Shown in pieces: positions 21,401-30,829 of a stretch of DNA of 64,000 bases. The DNA lies in assembly GCA_933822405.4 (NCBI GenBank), contig CAKOGP040000446.1:46316-110315 (forward strand). The letters are read 5' to 3'. This stretch comes from Cylindrotheca closterium (taxonomy: Eukaryota; Bacillariophyta; Bacillariophyceae; Bacillariales; Bacillariaceae). How positions within the stretch are numbered: the stretch's first letter is position 1; each line of letters opens with the position of its first letter. Position numbers and translations under genes: made by a program. The notes below the pieces were generated by a model. That model worked only from the letters and a program-made list of their open reading frames with translations, was not told the origin of the DNA and did no database searches.

Positions 21401-21828
21401 TGACCAACGCTTCCCTGGCATCCCGGTACGGTGGTGACATGAGCGGTCAATTTGATGCCGATGACAGTAGCAGAGGCTTTGGACTTGAAGACATGGGCAC
21501 CCTGCTTAGACGAACGGATACTTCAAGTTCACAAGATAAACTTTCTTCAGAAGAAGCCCAAGAGAAAGCCCCTGAGAAAGCTCTCGCGATCATACCCAAC
21601 CCTAAAAAGACCCTGCCTCCAACTCCTCCAATCACTCCACTAAATAACAGGAACAGCAGCGTCTCGTCTGTTGACGTCTGGGCTTCGCAATGCGAACGAG
21701 TCGATGAAGAGAGTGAGGAGAAGGTTATTGCTGAGAATGATGATGGTTCGGCGATTGGGACTGATGAGGGAGTAAACAAAGACGACAAAGAAAATACTGG
21801 GGAAGAAGCCCTCAAAGATCTCGCTTGA
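18436..21828 (+). CDS. Class C (GABA-B-like) GPCR with two bacterial-type sugar-binding domains
   Basis: Single exon, 1130 residues from the ATG at 18436, chosen because a good signal peptide follows (WALCLLFLFLALSSC, then CPTTQAQKC). Residues about 38-345 and 365-665 are two tandem periplasmic-binding-protein domains of the Peripla_BP_4/ribose-binding type; both share the pattern LHG..D.FW....A...QAA.DM and end with a VPYLQG or QHYLQG segment. Seven hydrophobic helices span about 680-955, with GABA-B-like features: AFQTKDI after helix 5, a long acceptor helix 6, and FVPKMYK at the end of helix 7. A 175-residue Ser/Glu-rich cytosolic tail follows. The protein should sit in the plasma membrane and signal through G proteins. 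The ligand is unknown; the fold suggests a sugar or other small solute rather than an amino acid. Confidence 0.87.
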   Translation: MSWVRQCWALCLLFLFLALSSCPTTQAQKCDPCIERSEYNLKAILHGGSDDSFWLEIQAAMRQAALDMRVNLELELSPETLSPEEMALRIVAAIDSRDSFDALIVTIPSPEVKTAVKSAIDSGIPVFGLNLGSEDARSIGVRGFVAQDEYRAGQAAAEEFARITNVTNALLIHSDIKSQGLEARSRGFVDAFANMHNVTFGTNATVVDEIFVDATDIFGKVTSINRVFEENCRYDAVMVVDEDTLQVALAASQEHNCGGITHIGAFDETPTILSEVIAGNVAFGVSQQHYLQGVLPVYMASIYVTTQKTLALPVDEDVYLAGPTIIRKDNVPTDALQQCAKDAFPICPNTKNPSGDEAICECTDKKAIRIGGVLHGITTDTFWDPVFASARQAADDMDVELALIRFQPDANDQIYFQMAARIKALCEDGVDGIFVTIPSDVVLDSIMRCKELNVPVVSINSGGDKSLELDLLNHIGMVEYSAGYGAGTRMVAAGMKKGYCLQHEFGILSLIERCRGFEDAINEFGQGATFQGSFDVSRDNKVEYGLQVEAAVANPNGDWAGVGLLLTGSVQVPAYTEFLVPKHPEVLAGSFDLSPDVYAGIDGGTLLFGIDQVPYLQGNTPVYTLTIEAYTKQVLKNHFLETGPSFVLSPPSDDQIICEGNFYQVCTERPEEDYNTISEGLHIFGFAALGILLGLCACCLAWMISCRDLWVVRISQPLFLYIILFGTVVSSIAIPFLGFETEYRFVQDIASGELTSVVNPEIGTVDAACMAVPWLYGLGFAITFSAMFAKIQRVRLIYRAGVEMRRKRVELKDVASIMVVIMTIEGAILLTWQLYDPHQWERVVLQEDEGFTTESYGYCTSDSGNYFWMAIVAFHVVCLLYALVLAFQTKDINAEYAESGSLFLAVMFMFQTQVLVIPLVALVQDDSNVFFFIRCIAVLLQNFTVLLLLFVPKMYKTLKGEGNVNPANQARIDLSARATNTGRISGVNMTNASLASRYGGDMSGQFDADDSSRGFGLEDMGTLLRRTDTSSSQDKLSSEEAQEKAPEKALAIIPNPKKTLPPTPPITPLNNRNSSVSSVDVWASQCERVDEESEEKVIAENDDGSAIGTDEGVNKDDKENTGEEALKDLA

Positions 21829-22096
21829 AGTTCCTAAACTACATGTCAATCAATTCCTGTTGAAATAGTAGATATATATCAAAATAGTGGTTTTCTTCTT
21901 GTATGTACAATGATTTAATGATTTCGCAGTAGCTTTAGCTCCTATGAGGTCTTTAAGCAGCTAAGAAATATTCATATTCATTGGTCACCCGAATGACAGC
22001 ATGAAAGATTATTGGTCCATCCTATTTTTCAGCATGGTTTGAAAAATGGTAACATTGGGATTTCTGTATCAGAGGATGCCTCTGAATGCTTTTTTT

Positions 22097-22720
22097 TTAA
22101 GGCAAGAGTTCTGATACCGACTCGTCTTGTGGATCACCATGTGACTCGGGCAGAGCTTGACGAACAGCCTTGAGAACATCCTGCATGACATCTGTTGTTG
22201 CCAAGGTCCCAATCAATTTCCCGTCGTCATTCACCACACACAGACGATGGGTTCGGGACGAGCTCATCAAGGCAGCGGCTTCTCGCATGCTGGAATGAGG
22301 ATGAATGGTGATGGGTTCGGGAGACATAAGGTCCCCTACGGTAGTAGCGACAATCTTGCGTGCCACATTCATAATCCTGCCCATTTCTTCCTTGGAGCCT
22401 TGCATGGGCAAGACGGCACCCCCATTTTCCTTGGCCAGAAAGTCAAAGGCGGTGATGACTCCCACCAGATTGTCATCCTCGTCCACTACAGGAGCTCCAT
22501 TGAGGTTTCGTTGGAGCAGATCGTGAATGGCTTCGTTGACCGTGTTTGTTGTCTGTAGAGTAAATATGGGAGTCGGGGTCATGCAGTCTTTGACAAGACG
22601 AGGATCCGTTTGCGTGGGGGTTCCGACAAAGACCCGAGATTGCGAAGCGCCGCCTGTTGCTAGGGCATCGATGGATGAGGCGAGGAGAAGGGGGATAAGA
22701 GTAAGGAGAAGTTTGGTCAT
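22097..22720 (-). CDS. CBS-pair protein with signal peptide
   Basis: Single exon, 207 residues. An N-terminal signal peptide (LLLTLIPLLLASSIDALA) is followed by two CBS domains, about residues 42-100 (VKDCMTPTPIFTLQTTNTV ... GAPVVDEDDNLVGVITAFD) and about 125-185 (VGDLMSPEPITIHPHSSM ... RLCVVNDDGKLIGTLATTD). A short insert (MQGSKEEMGRIMNVARKI) separates them. CBS pairs bind adenosine nucleotides. The layout resembles the plant CBSX1/2 proteins, which activate plastid thioredoxins. Entry into the secretory pathway is likely; a diatom plastid would need an aromatic residue after the cleavage site, and here the site reads DALA-TGG, so plastid targeting is not supported. Confidence 0.8.
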   Translation of the reverse strand: MTKLLLTLIPLLLASSIDALATGGASQSRVFVGTPTQTDPRLVKDCMTPTPIFTLQTTNTVNEAIHDLLQRNLNGAPVVDEDDNLVGVITAFDFLAKENGGAVLPMQGSKEEMGRIMNVARKIVATTVGDLMSPEPITIHPHSSMREAAALMSSSRTHRLCVVNDDGKLIGTLATTDVMQDVLKAVRQALPESHGDPQDESVSELLP

Positions 22721-23117
22721 TGTCTGTGTCTGTTGGTGTTGTATGCAAAAGGCTATGCTTTTGTTGCCGAGCTATGACTTAATGCGTTTGTTCTTTTTGA
22801 AGATCTGTACAAGCATGATGAGGCTTCGGATAGGTTTGGTGTCATAAAGTGTCAGAGTTCGCATCTTCGAATCTTCGTCTTGTTTTATGATGAGAGACTA
22901 CCCTAGTTCCTCATAACGAGTGACGATGATGACGATGGAATAAAAGAGACACCATACACAAAATATTATGTTGATGAGCAATAATAGTAATAATCACAAT
23001 GATGTAGGTAAAAATTACAGTCTGATTAGGTTACAGTGTTATGGATACAATCCCACAATGTTCCATCGTGAAACATGGATTATATCCACGATTTCCATGG
23101 CCAAAAGAAGAAGTAGA
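22721..23117. other. Intergenic spacer
   Basis: No gene seen; AT-rich. It holds the promoter of the CBS gene and the 3' end of the next leftward gene. Confidence 0.45.
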
Positions 23118-23591
23118 TTAGTACTTCTTCGCAATGCGAGCACTGCGCTTGACCTTGTAGGACTTGAATGTGCGATAGTTGAAGGCGGTGCCATCAACAC
23201 GACCAGTGTCTTCCAGTTCTTGAGAAGTAGGCTCCTTTTCATCGTCCTCAATATCCGATGACTCGGACTCGGATTCTGTTTCCGAAGTGGTGCTGCTGCT
23301 AGTCGTCTTTGTGGTCATGAGTTTTTCAAACTCGTCACAAAGACTGTCGACATTGTCCTTGGACAAGGTACGTTGTCCTGGCTTGTCGGATTTGCGGGAA
23401 GAGTTCAAGACGGGCGTGGCAAGGATATCAAGCTTGTAGCGCAATTCGCGGCCAAGCTCCTCCTGATTATCCTCAGTATCCGCTTCTTTCTTGATCAACA
23501 AGCTTTCGGGAATGTACTTGTTTGGGTTCTCCTTGACTTCCGGAGTGGTAGCATTGATGCTCTTGCACTTCTTGGTGTTGATGATGGCCAT
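23118..23591 (-). CDS. Small charged protein of unknown function
   Basis: Single exon, 157 residues. It has no signal peptide or membrane span. The middle is Ser/Thr/Glu-rich and acidic (TTSETESESESSDIEDDEKE). The C-terminus is basic (FKSYKVKRSARIAKKY), and a helix-like block (RELRYKLDILATPVL) precedes the acidic part. The RTLSKDNVDSLCDEFEKLM block could be a short amphipathic helix. The charge pattern fits a nuclear or RNA-associated protein, but this is only inference. Its coding status rests on the clean start, biased composition and uninterrupted frame. A GATT microsatellite lies just upstream of the start (about 23608-23628). Confidence 0.6.
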   Translation of the reverse strand: MAIINTKKCKSINATTPEVKENPNKYIPESLLIKKEADTEDNQEELGRELRYKLDILATPVLNSSRKSDKPGQRTLSKDNVDSLCDEFEKLMTTKTTSSSTTSETESESESSDIEDDEKEPTSQELEDTGRVDGTAFNYRTFKSYKVKRSARIAKKY

Positions 23592-24450
23592 GATGTCGAG
23601 TGGTAAAGATTGATTGATTGATTGATTGGTTGATCAAGGAAGACGAAGAAGAAGGATGATGAAGATTGTGAGAATCTAGATTTGTGTGCGAATCAATCTG
23701 AAAGCATTGTTGGAGGGAGGTTTGCTTTTCGATATGAGCAGTTGAACTCATCAGCGATGATGAAAACACGCTTTCACCCACATACACATGTTGGTAGGAT
23801 ACCTACAGTTGTATCAATGATTGGTTACCGGTAGTAAAAACGTGAACCGTTTTTTTTCGTGAGTTGTGCGCCGTCATGGAGCGAGCGAGAGACACGATTG
23901 AACAAATTAGCGGATTTTCGTGGGGTTGTTCTTTGGTTCTTCCGGCATTATTCCCTTCATCACCAGTCGCGGTTCTTCATAGACATCACATGAAATTACG
24001 CGGCGATTCGCAGTTCTGATACGAAGACGTGAGTCATCACCAAATCTCGAACTTCGCTGAAAATTCACACGAACTTCCGAAAATTTGGGGGGAACTGTCA
24101 AGAACTGTGGGCGCGATATCCGCGCGTTACGCCTGAAAAAAACAAGATCGTCAACACCCATGATGATGCATAATGGCACTATTGTTTTGCCGGATAACAA
24201 AAGTTCGCAACTGAGCCACTGGGATATGAAAATCAGAGGGCAATCAAAACAAAAAGAAGTTTAATCTAAAAGCAGACTTACTCGAAGTTGTGTCCAAAGC
24301 TTTTGCTACTTTTGGCTTTGAATATCATACACACATTCGACATTCGTCAAGTTTTGCTTTAGAAAGCACCAGCGTTTCGTCCACTTGTCAACCCCAATTG
24401 GTGACGACAAGACCATTCCTGAAGCCCAAAATACAAATATACAATAATAA
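23592..24450. other. Intergenic region between divergent genes
   Basis: No supported gene. It contains the GATT repeat near 23610. Open frames on the minus strand near 23907-24200 lack motifs and were not called. It should carry two promoters. Confidence 0.5.
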
Positions 24451-27400
24451 ATGAACATGGACAGTCTAGACAACCTCGATAGACAAACCCACAAGCCGCG
24501 TGACGACTCCAATGTGCGCCTATCAAGATCATTTGAAAACGAGGATCCAGATACTTCGTTTCGGTCACATGGCAGCAGTTTTCTACCCAATCCTCAGATA
24601 TCAGCATCGCCTGAAGGTTATGGAAAGAAGAAAATTTGGGAAGGAGCTTACAAAAGCTTCTTGTCAAAGGGGAGGGGGAAGAATTCTTCCAATAGTTTGG
24701 ATCTAGACTCCAGTTCGCCTAGTTCGAAATCTTCATCGGACACGAAAGGCTTGGATTCCAAAAAGAAATCTGCCAGTTTTTCAATGATACCAGGGTCGAA
24801 GCGTTTGGTTTCGAGGTCTTCACCCAATACTCCGCAAAGACACAAAACAACAACAACACCGGAAGGTGAGCCTCCGTTGCCCCAACGGACTTCCATAGGA
24901 CAAAGGGTTCGCAGTTTTGGGACCAAGAGCCACGAAAGTGGCGACGGTAACATGGATAGCTCGGTTCGGGGTGGAACTTACTTCAAGTCCGTCTTTAAAC
25001 GAAAAACTGGTGTTACCAAGCGAAATAGCAAGTCAGATGAATTGGACGCTCCCTTGCGAAATGGAATTGGAAGATCGAGCGGGTCTCCGGAATACCACGC
25101 CCATGGTCGGATAGCCAGGGGATCACCGGAGTATGCAACTGGTCGAATACCTACGAGGGGATCTCCAGAGTCTGGATCAGCTCCAGAAAGTGTAGACGAC
25201 ATTTCCATACCGACCACTACTAATACCAGTAGAAGACGGGTAATATCAGAAGACGAGGATGACATTGGCTTGGATTATCTGGTGGAATCAGGATCAGTAA
25301 CTAGCTTGTTTGGACTCATCAATTATGGGTCGTCGACACAGTTGTCGGTACCATCCATGAATCCACTGGGGGAAGAAACAGAAGGAATCACTGATGATGA
25401 TGCCCCCACCGGATTACCAGCCTTGCTTCCTCCGCAGAATATAAGCGGCTTGAGGCATTCCGCGTCCACTGGAGGGCTGGGCTTGTCTTTGTTATCACAA
25501 GAGATACAACATCAAAGTACTCCTCAAATGATGTATCATGATCCATCAGCTGCTGGTGGTGATTATGGCCATCGAGCTGCACAGCCATCTTCGTCCAGTC
25601 CCAACACTTTGGTTTCCTTACTGTCCGAACCAAGCTTTACCATTGGCAGCAGCTCGCCTTCTTCTTTGGTGTATCAACAAAATGTTGATCCAGAAACGAA
25701 AAAGATGTTTACCATGTATCACAACGATGCTCGGTTCAGCCGGGATACTACGGAACCATTTTTGGGGGATGATGTTCCAGCATCCCAACGAAATTATGCA
25801 CCCATGGCGTACATGGCTGCTACTGCGGGTGTTCGCAGGTTTGCAGCTCACTCGAGAGGTATGTGGCGGAATTATTGGGTACCTTAAAATTTTGCTTCAT
25901 TTTTGTTCTCACACTCTTTGTGTCTGCTACTGCTGTGACGATAGTCGCGTCCGAAACGTATATACCGTCCATGCTGCACGATCCTCTGCCGCTTGCTCCG
26001 GTGGATGAAAACGGAATATCCGTCCAACACAACATGCGCCTTCTCAAGCCACTCCATAGTACGGAACATTGGGAAGCGGGCCGTCGATATTTGATTGCGG
26101 CAGCAGCCTTGGCCACCTGTCCCGTCAGTGTGATGGACAAGGTATCCGGGACGACTGTTCATTCTCCCAAGGAAGCCGCGATTTCACATTCTGCTTTTGG
26201 GACCATTAATTTGGGCAAAGCACTCGTTACCTACGTCGGGCAAACTCGACATCTTAGTGCTGGAACCTGGTCTTCCTGCAATCTTGTTCTGCGGCAGAAT
26301 TATTTGCTGGAATATGATGTGGACGCACCCAAGAATGCGCTGCCACGAGGTTTTGCGCATCTACAACTGGCGACTGCTTACGCGAGCCCCGAACTACCAA
26401 ACTCGCTGGAATTGCATTTCTTTGCCAGCCCTTGCGCCCAGGCAGATCCCCGCACGCTCCTGATACAGGTGCACAATCGGGAAGATCGAGACTCTTGGGT
26501 GTTCTGCCTGAACCGAGCTGCTCGATTGCAACCTCGCGACATGTGGGAATTTGATGAGGATATGGAATCCGGGAGCGGTCGGTATGCTACGGTACGACCC
26601 GGTCGAAGGAAAGATGCAGAGTACTACGAGGACATGAAAGAACCAGGAGAAAAGCCACAACATCGGAATCGAGCGTTAAAGATCGTCGATAAGGCAGAGT
26701 TTTGGCGAAGAGTTGTCAAGGGACGAGAACGAGCTGATACACTCGTGAGGGAGCTATCCGTGCAGTCAACGCTGACTGCCAAATGCGGACAGTTACCAAG
26801 CATACTTCAGCTGCGTGGGGTCTTTGAGACATCTCAAAATCTGATATTGGAATTGGAACTTCTGGAAGGGCACGATCTGTTTGAATACATATCACGAAAG
26901 GGTGTCATGGACGAAGGAGAGGCTTGTCTGGTGACCGAAGATGTTCTCCGGAGTCTGGAGGCAATGCACCGAGTAGGTGTCGCTCATCGAGACATTAAGC
27001 CAGCGAATCTTCTAATGTGCAAGGGCGAAGACGATCGTGTAGCTATTAAGGTTGGTGACTTTGGAATGTCAGCCTTTGTAGGCGTTGACAAGCTTGTGCG
27101 TGGGCGCTGTGGGACTCCTGGGTACGCCGCCCCAGAAATCTTGAAGGCGAGCAGTGGAGTAGGGTATGGAAATCAAGTGGATGTCTTTTCTGCAGGAGTC
27201 ACTCTGTATGTTATGCTTTGTGGATACGAACCGTTCTATGGAGAATCAGAAGAGGCCTTGATTGAAGCAAATAAAGAGGCTGTCGTTGAATTCCCCAAGA
27301 ATGACTGGAGTGGAATCTCGAAAGACGCCAGAGATCTCATACGCGAAATGCTAAAAACAGATCCTGGGGAGAGAATAACGGCAAAAGAGGCGCTCGAACA

Positions 27401-27506
27401 TGCTTGGATACAGCAGTTTGGGTCCAAGAGAGCTACTGACGCAGACGCAAACTTGCAGCTATTGCTAGCAGATGCACCTGACGCTGGTGCATGTTTAATA
27501 TCTTAA
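24451..27506 (+). CDS. PH-domain protein kinase, CAMK-like
   Basis: Two exons, 24451-25858 and 25945-27506, with an 86-base GT-AG intron; the join keeps frame and gives 989 residues. Residues 1-470 are Ser/Gly/Pro-rich and probably disordered, with repeated 'GSPEY' motifs near 205-235. A PH-like domain spans about 565-665 (TWSSCNLVLRQNYLLEYD ... LLIQVHNREDRDSWVFCLNRA). The kinase domain follows at about 675-970: glycine loop GSGRYATV, ALKIVDK, AHRDIKPANLL (about 817), DFG (about 839), GTPGYAAPE and DVFSAGVTLYVMLCGYEPF. All catalytic residues are present. The kinase is CAMK-type, and the PH domain suggests recruitment to phosphoinositide membranes, loosely like protein kinase D. No calmodulin site is obvious. 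The N-terminus has many possible phosphosites. Confidence 0.85.
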
Positions 27507-27709
27507 TTGTTATACTTTAGATTATCAAAGAATAGATTGAATATTGTTCGATTTTTTCATTGGTAGGCGTTTTCTTTGGAATGAGTGTCGCCTACCAAGC
27601 TTCCTTTATATTGACACGATCGATTCCTCAAAGTTTTGAAACAGTTGAAAATCAGAACATGTAACAGAACTAAGTTCACAACTCAACCACTGCAACGACA
27701 AAGGAAACC

Positions 27710-29197
27710 ATGAGGCACCCGTCTCTCCATTACCTCCTGTTCACTATCTTGCTATTGCTCTGCATTCATTCATCTCGAGCTCACGAAAGCTGTTGCAAAC
27801 ACAAACTTGGAGGACAAGAGCCACAAGTGAGCGAATTCATCGCAGATCCAAATGACACAGCACCCGAAGAGTTTGAAGGCCAACGAAGATATCTAGTCGA
27901 TCCAAACGACTTTCGTCCTGATGATTGGGATAGTGAAGATGATGGAGAGTGGGAACCAAACACAATTTTGAATCCAGACTACGACTGGAAACCAAGGCAG
28001 ATTCCGAATCCAAATTATGTACCTCCAGCCACCTATTGGGACAAGCTGTTGACCGAGATCAAAATGTCCATACCATGGTTAACATTAGGAGTTATTGTGA
28101 CGGGATTCACTTCAATGAGCATTTCCTTGCCGCCTTTTAAAAACGCATTGGACTGGTGGAAAAATAAGTCGAATCGTCCTTCAAATGGAAGGATGACAAG
28201 CATTGGTAGCACCTCGCTCGCAGCCATGCTGGGCCTCGCCACCCCACTTTGTTCGTGTGGTGCCCTACCAGTTGCCGCTGGATTCTGGAATGAAGGAGTC
28301 CCTCTCGGATCCGTAGTTTCCTTCTTGGTGGCTTCCCAATCGGCCGGGATTGACAGTGCTGCGATTACATATGGTTTGCTCGGACCCTTGGCAGTCTTTT
28401 CCCGATTGGCGGGTGCCATGATTTTGGCTATTGTGGCAGGAGAATGTCTTCCAAAGGTGGCATCTTTAAATTCAAAGCAAGCAAGCAGCGGAAAGTGTTC
28501 AGCCTCGAAAGGAAACCAAATCGAGAGCACTTCTTCGTTCAAGGCATTTCTGGAGGTCCTGGCCGACACTGCCTACGAGGTCTTTCCATCGGTGCTGTTG
28601 GGCCTTGCCTTGAGTACCTATGTCGTTCACTTTCATCCCAATTTTTTCAACCCTGGTACCCTAGCCAGTCGAGGAGCTACTACGGGTGTTTTCATGCGAT
28701 GGCTGTTGTTGGCCACCGCGGTCCCCATGCAATTGTGCGAGCACACCACGGTGACATTGGCTGCCGCAATCCAAAAGTCTGGTGGATCTCCAGGCCTTGC
28801 CTTTGGTTTTTTGCTCTCGGCACCGGCAGTCAACTTGCCGACGCAAGCGCTTTTGACTCAAAAGGTCATGGAAGTAGAAGGAAAAGGGTCACCGAATATT
28901 GGCTTGCGAATAGCTATTGCGGTCAGTGGGACCGCCTTGATACTTTCCTATGTGGTGGATTTCTTCAATCTGGATCTCTTGATTCAAGAAGAAGCAAGCT
29001 CAGACGTAGGTAGTATGTCCTTCCCAGATGTTTACAGTACTCTTTGCCCGTGGTTGGCTGGATTATTGTTCTTGGTTGGAGTGGGGCGGGCTCATTTTAG
29101 CACCCTATATTCAAAACTAATTGGGTCTGCATCGTCAATAGATGCCCATGGAACAGATGGCTGCTGCAATCCTAGCAAAGAGGTAAAGGTTGACTAG
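27710..29197 (+). CDS. ArsP/DUF318-type permease with signal peptide
   Basis: Single exon, 495 residues. Signal peptide MRHPSLHYLLFTILLLLCIHSS, then a lumenal or extracellular segment of about 90 residues rich in Asp, Pro and Trp with DPN and NPN/NPD motifs. The rest is a polytopic membrane domain with about eight to ten helices. It contains the family signature TPLCSCGALPVA (Cys181 and Cys183) and, in the second half, MQLCEHTTV and LLSAPAVNLPTQ. This family (permease, PF03773) includes bacterial proteins implicated in organoarsenical or metal efflux. Both termini carry a CC pair (HESCCKHK after the signal peptide; DGCCNP at the end), which could bind a soft metal. Substrate and direction are inferred from the family only. 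Confidence 0.82.
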   Translation: MRHPSLHYLLFTILLLLCIHSSRAHESCCKHKLGGQEPQVSEFIADPNDTAPEEFEGQRRYLVDPNDFRPDDWDSEDDGEWEPNTILNPDYDWKPRQIPNPNYVPPATYWDKLLTEIKMSIPWLTLGVIVTGFTSMSISLPPFKNALDWWKNKSNRPSNGRMTSIGSTSLAAMLGLATPLCSCGALPVAAGFWNEGVPLGSVVSFLVASQSAGIDSAAITYGLLGPLAVFSRLAGAMILAIVAGECLPKVASLNSKQASSGKCSASKGNQIESTSSFKAFLEVLADTAYEVFPSVLLGLALSTYVVHFHPNFFNPGTLASRGATTGVFMRWLLLATAVPMQLCEHTTVTLAAAIQKSGGSPGLAFGFLLSAPAVNLPTQALLTQKVMEVEGKGSPNIGLRIAIAVSGTALILSYVVDFFNLDLLIQEEASSDVGSMSFPDVYSTLCPWLAGLLFLVGVGRAHFSTLYSKLIGSASSIDAHGTDGCCNPSKEVKVD

Positions 29198-30051
29198 AAT
29201 ACATATTATATCATAATATTTCAAACTTGCCCAAGAAGTCCTACTTTCGAATTCATTCTGTATATTCCTATCCTGCCTTTGTGATTTTCAGTTGGTCAGT
29301 TTGCATTCTCACTGCACTGAATACAGTGAAAACGAAACGTCATTCACCGAAACGAAGGGGGGCAGATAGAGATCTTGAGCGACCAGCATGAATGAGGTCG
29401 CAATGCTGCGAACGAGACAATTGTAAATCTTTGAGCCATCTATTGGACGGTTGCAAGGCATTCTTCCAGCTCACCAAGAAAATTGTAGGCATTTCTCGTG
29501 CTTCTACCAGCGCGGTTAATCGGGAATGGTCCCGACAACTGTATTACCTATAGTACTTTGTCCCACTTTTTTTCCGGGTATGCCCGTACTACAGTATCTG
29601 CTATCCACAGAAATACCATAATGTGGTTCCCGGAATTACCAAAAAGAACATACAAAGTATGGGCAGTGCGCATGTCCCATCCGTTGTCAAATATCACCAA
29701 ACTTCGTCGCGAATGTACTGCCAAGAGCATCCCTGTTTGCGCTGCTGGATCGTAATGATATGTCTGTTACTGGAAGGCGACGATGAGGAGGAAGATTGCG
29801 TGCTGTCATCGCTATTATCCTTGTTGTTGTTACTCTCAACATCGTCGAAAAGTGACTTTGAAAGCTCCTCCTGCCGTTGATAGGAGGTCGCTGTGCTGCT
29901 GTGGGAAGTCATTTTCGTTACCAATAACAATAAAAGCTGCAGAGAAAGAGTTCACAATGATGGTGATGATCAGCGCGGATGGATGAAGAAATTGAGTTGT
30001 CGTACAGTATGCTCTGTTTGTAGGCCACAAATAGTCAAAGCGGTCAGCTGT
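29198..30051. other. Intergenic region upstream of tRNA-Asn
   Basis: No supported protein gene. Some short frames on both strands have runs of Ser or Asp but no motifs. Confidence 0.45.
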
Positions 30052-30124
30052 TCACTATTAGCTCAGTTGGTAGAGCGTGCGACTGTTAATCGCAAGGTCA
30101 GCGGTTCGATCCCGCTATAGTGAG
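30052..30124 (+). tRNA. tRNA-Asn (anticodon GTT)
   Basis: A 73-base cloverleaf without intron. Acceptor stem TCACTAT pairs with ATAGTGA, discriminator G. D arm GCTC/GAGC; anticodon stem TGCGA/TCGCA around loop CTGTTAA (GTT reads AAC/AAT); T arm AGCGG-TTCGATC-CCGCT. The A box (TAGCTCAGTTGG) and B box (GGTTCGATCCC) are both good, so it should be transcribed by RNA polymerase III. The first pair is U1-A72, not the G1-C72 usual in eukaryotic tRNA-Asn, while the anticodon arm matches the eukaryotic form. Confidence 0.95.
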
Positions 30125-30829
30125 TAACAACCTTTTGCTTTTTCTATCCTCGGCCACGATGCCCGTTGGGTTGTTAGCGGATCTGTACAGCTCCAGAGAG
30201 TACAGTACACTTTTGTTTCATCACAGTACCGTACCAGGCTACAGTGCATATTGTGGTGACTGCCGTCCTGAAAGAGACAAAGCATCATGATGGCATGGCT
30301 GGTTTGAATGTTTTTTCGTTCTTGCTAATTTTGTNNNNNNNNNNAAAATGTGCTCTATCGTGAGTGCCTTTAGCGCTCAGAACAAACTCTCTGCAATCTA
30401 AATTCGTAATCGATTGTACAACACTTTCACGACAATAGTTCTCCTGTGTCTAGGTATACTTTGAGTGAAATTGTTCCTATTTGATTAATGTTTGGCTTGA
30501 ATTGATGATTCAATCACAAAAGTGAGTTTGACGATTTTCCCTTGGAAAATCCCTTGTTTACAGAACTCGATTCGACTTCTACGGCAATTCTGTGTTGAAT
30601 GCAGTACTTTGGGATATCTTGCATAATTCCCTACTGCATTGTACACAACATCGATATTCCACTTGTACAGGATCTTTTCCTGTTTGTGTGGATACAGATT
30701 GTCCGACAGACTTGCGTCCGGCATACTTGCGTCGAATCCCGACATCTTGCACGATCAAATTCCGATCGCACGTGTCGAAAACCTCGTACTTGAATAGTTT
30801 CATTTTGGAACGTAAAAACTCATATTTCG
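30125..30829. other. Intergenic region with a scaffold gap
   Basis: No supported gene. Contains TACAGTAC and CAGTACCGTACC words at 30201-30235 and a run of Ns. Short overlapping frames on both strands at 30485-30870 have no recognisable motif. Confidence 0.45.
30335..30344. other. Assembly gap (10 N)
   Basis: Ten undetermined bases. The true gap length is unknown; sequence may be missing here. Confidence 0.99.

Noticed and set aside
28033..28569. Minus-strand frame opposite the permease
   Set aside because: It lies wholly inside a gene with clear family motifs and has no motifs of its own.
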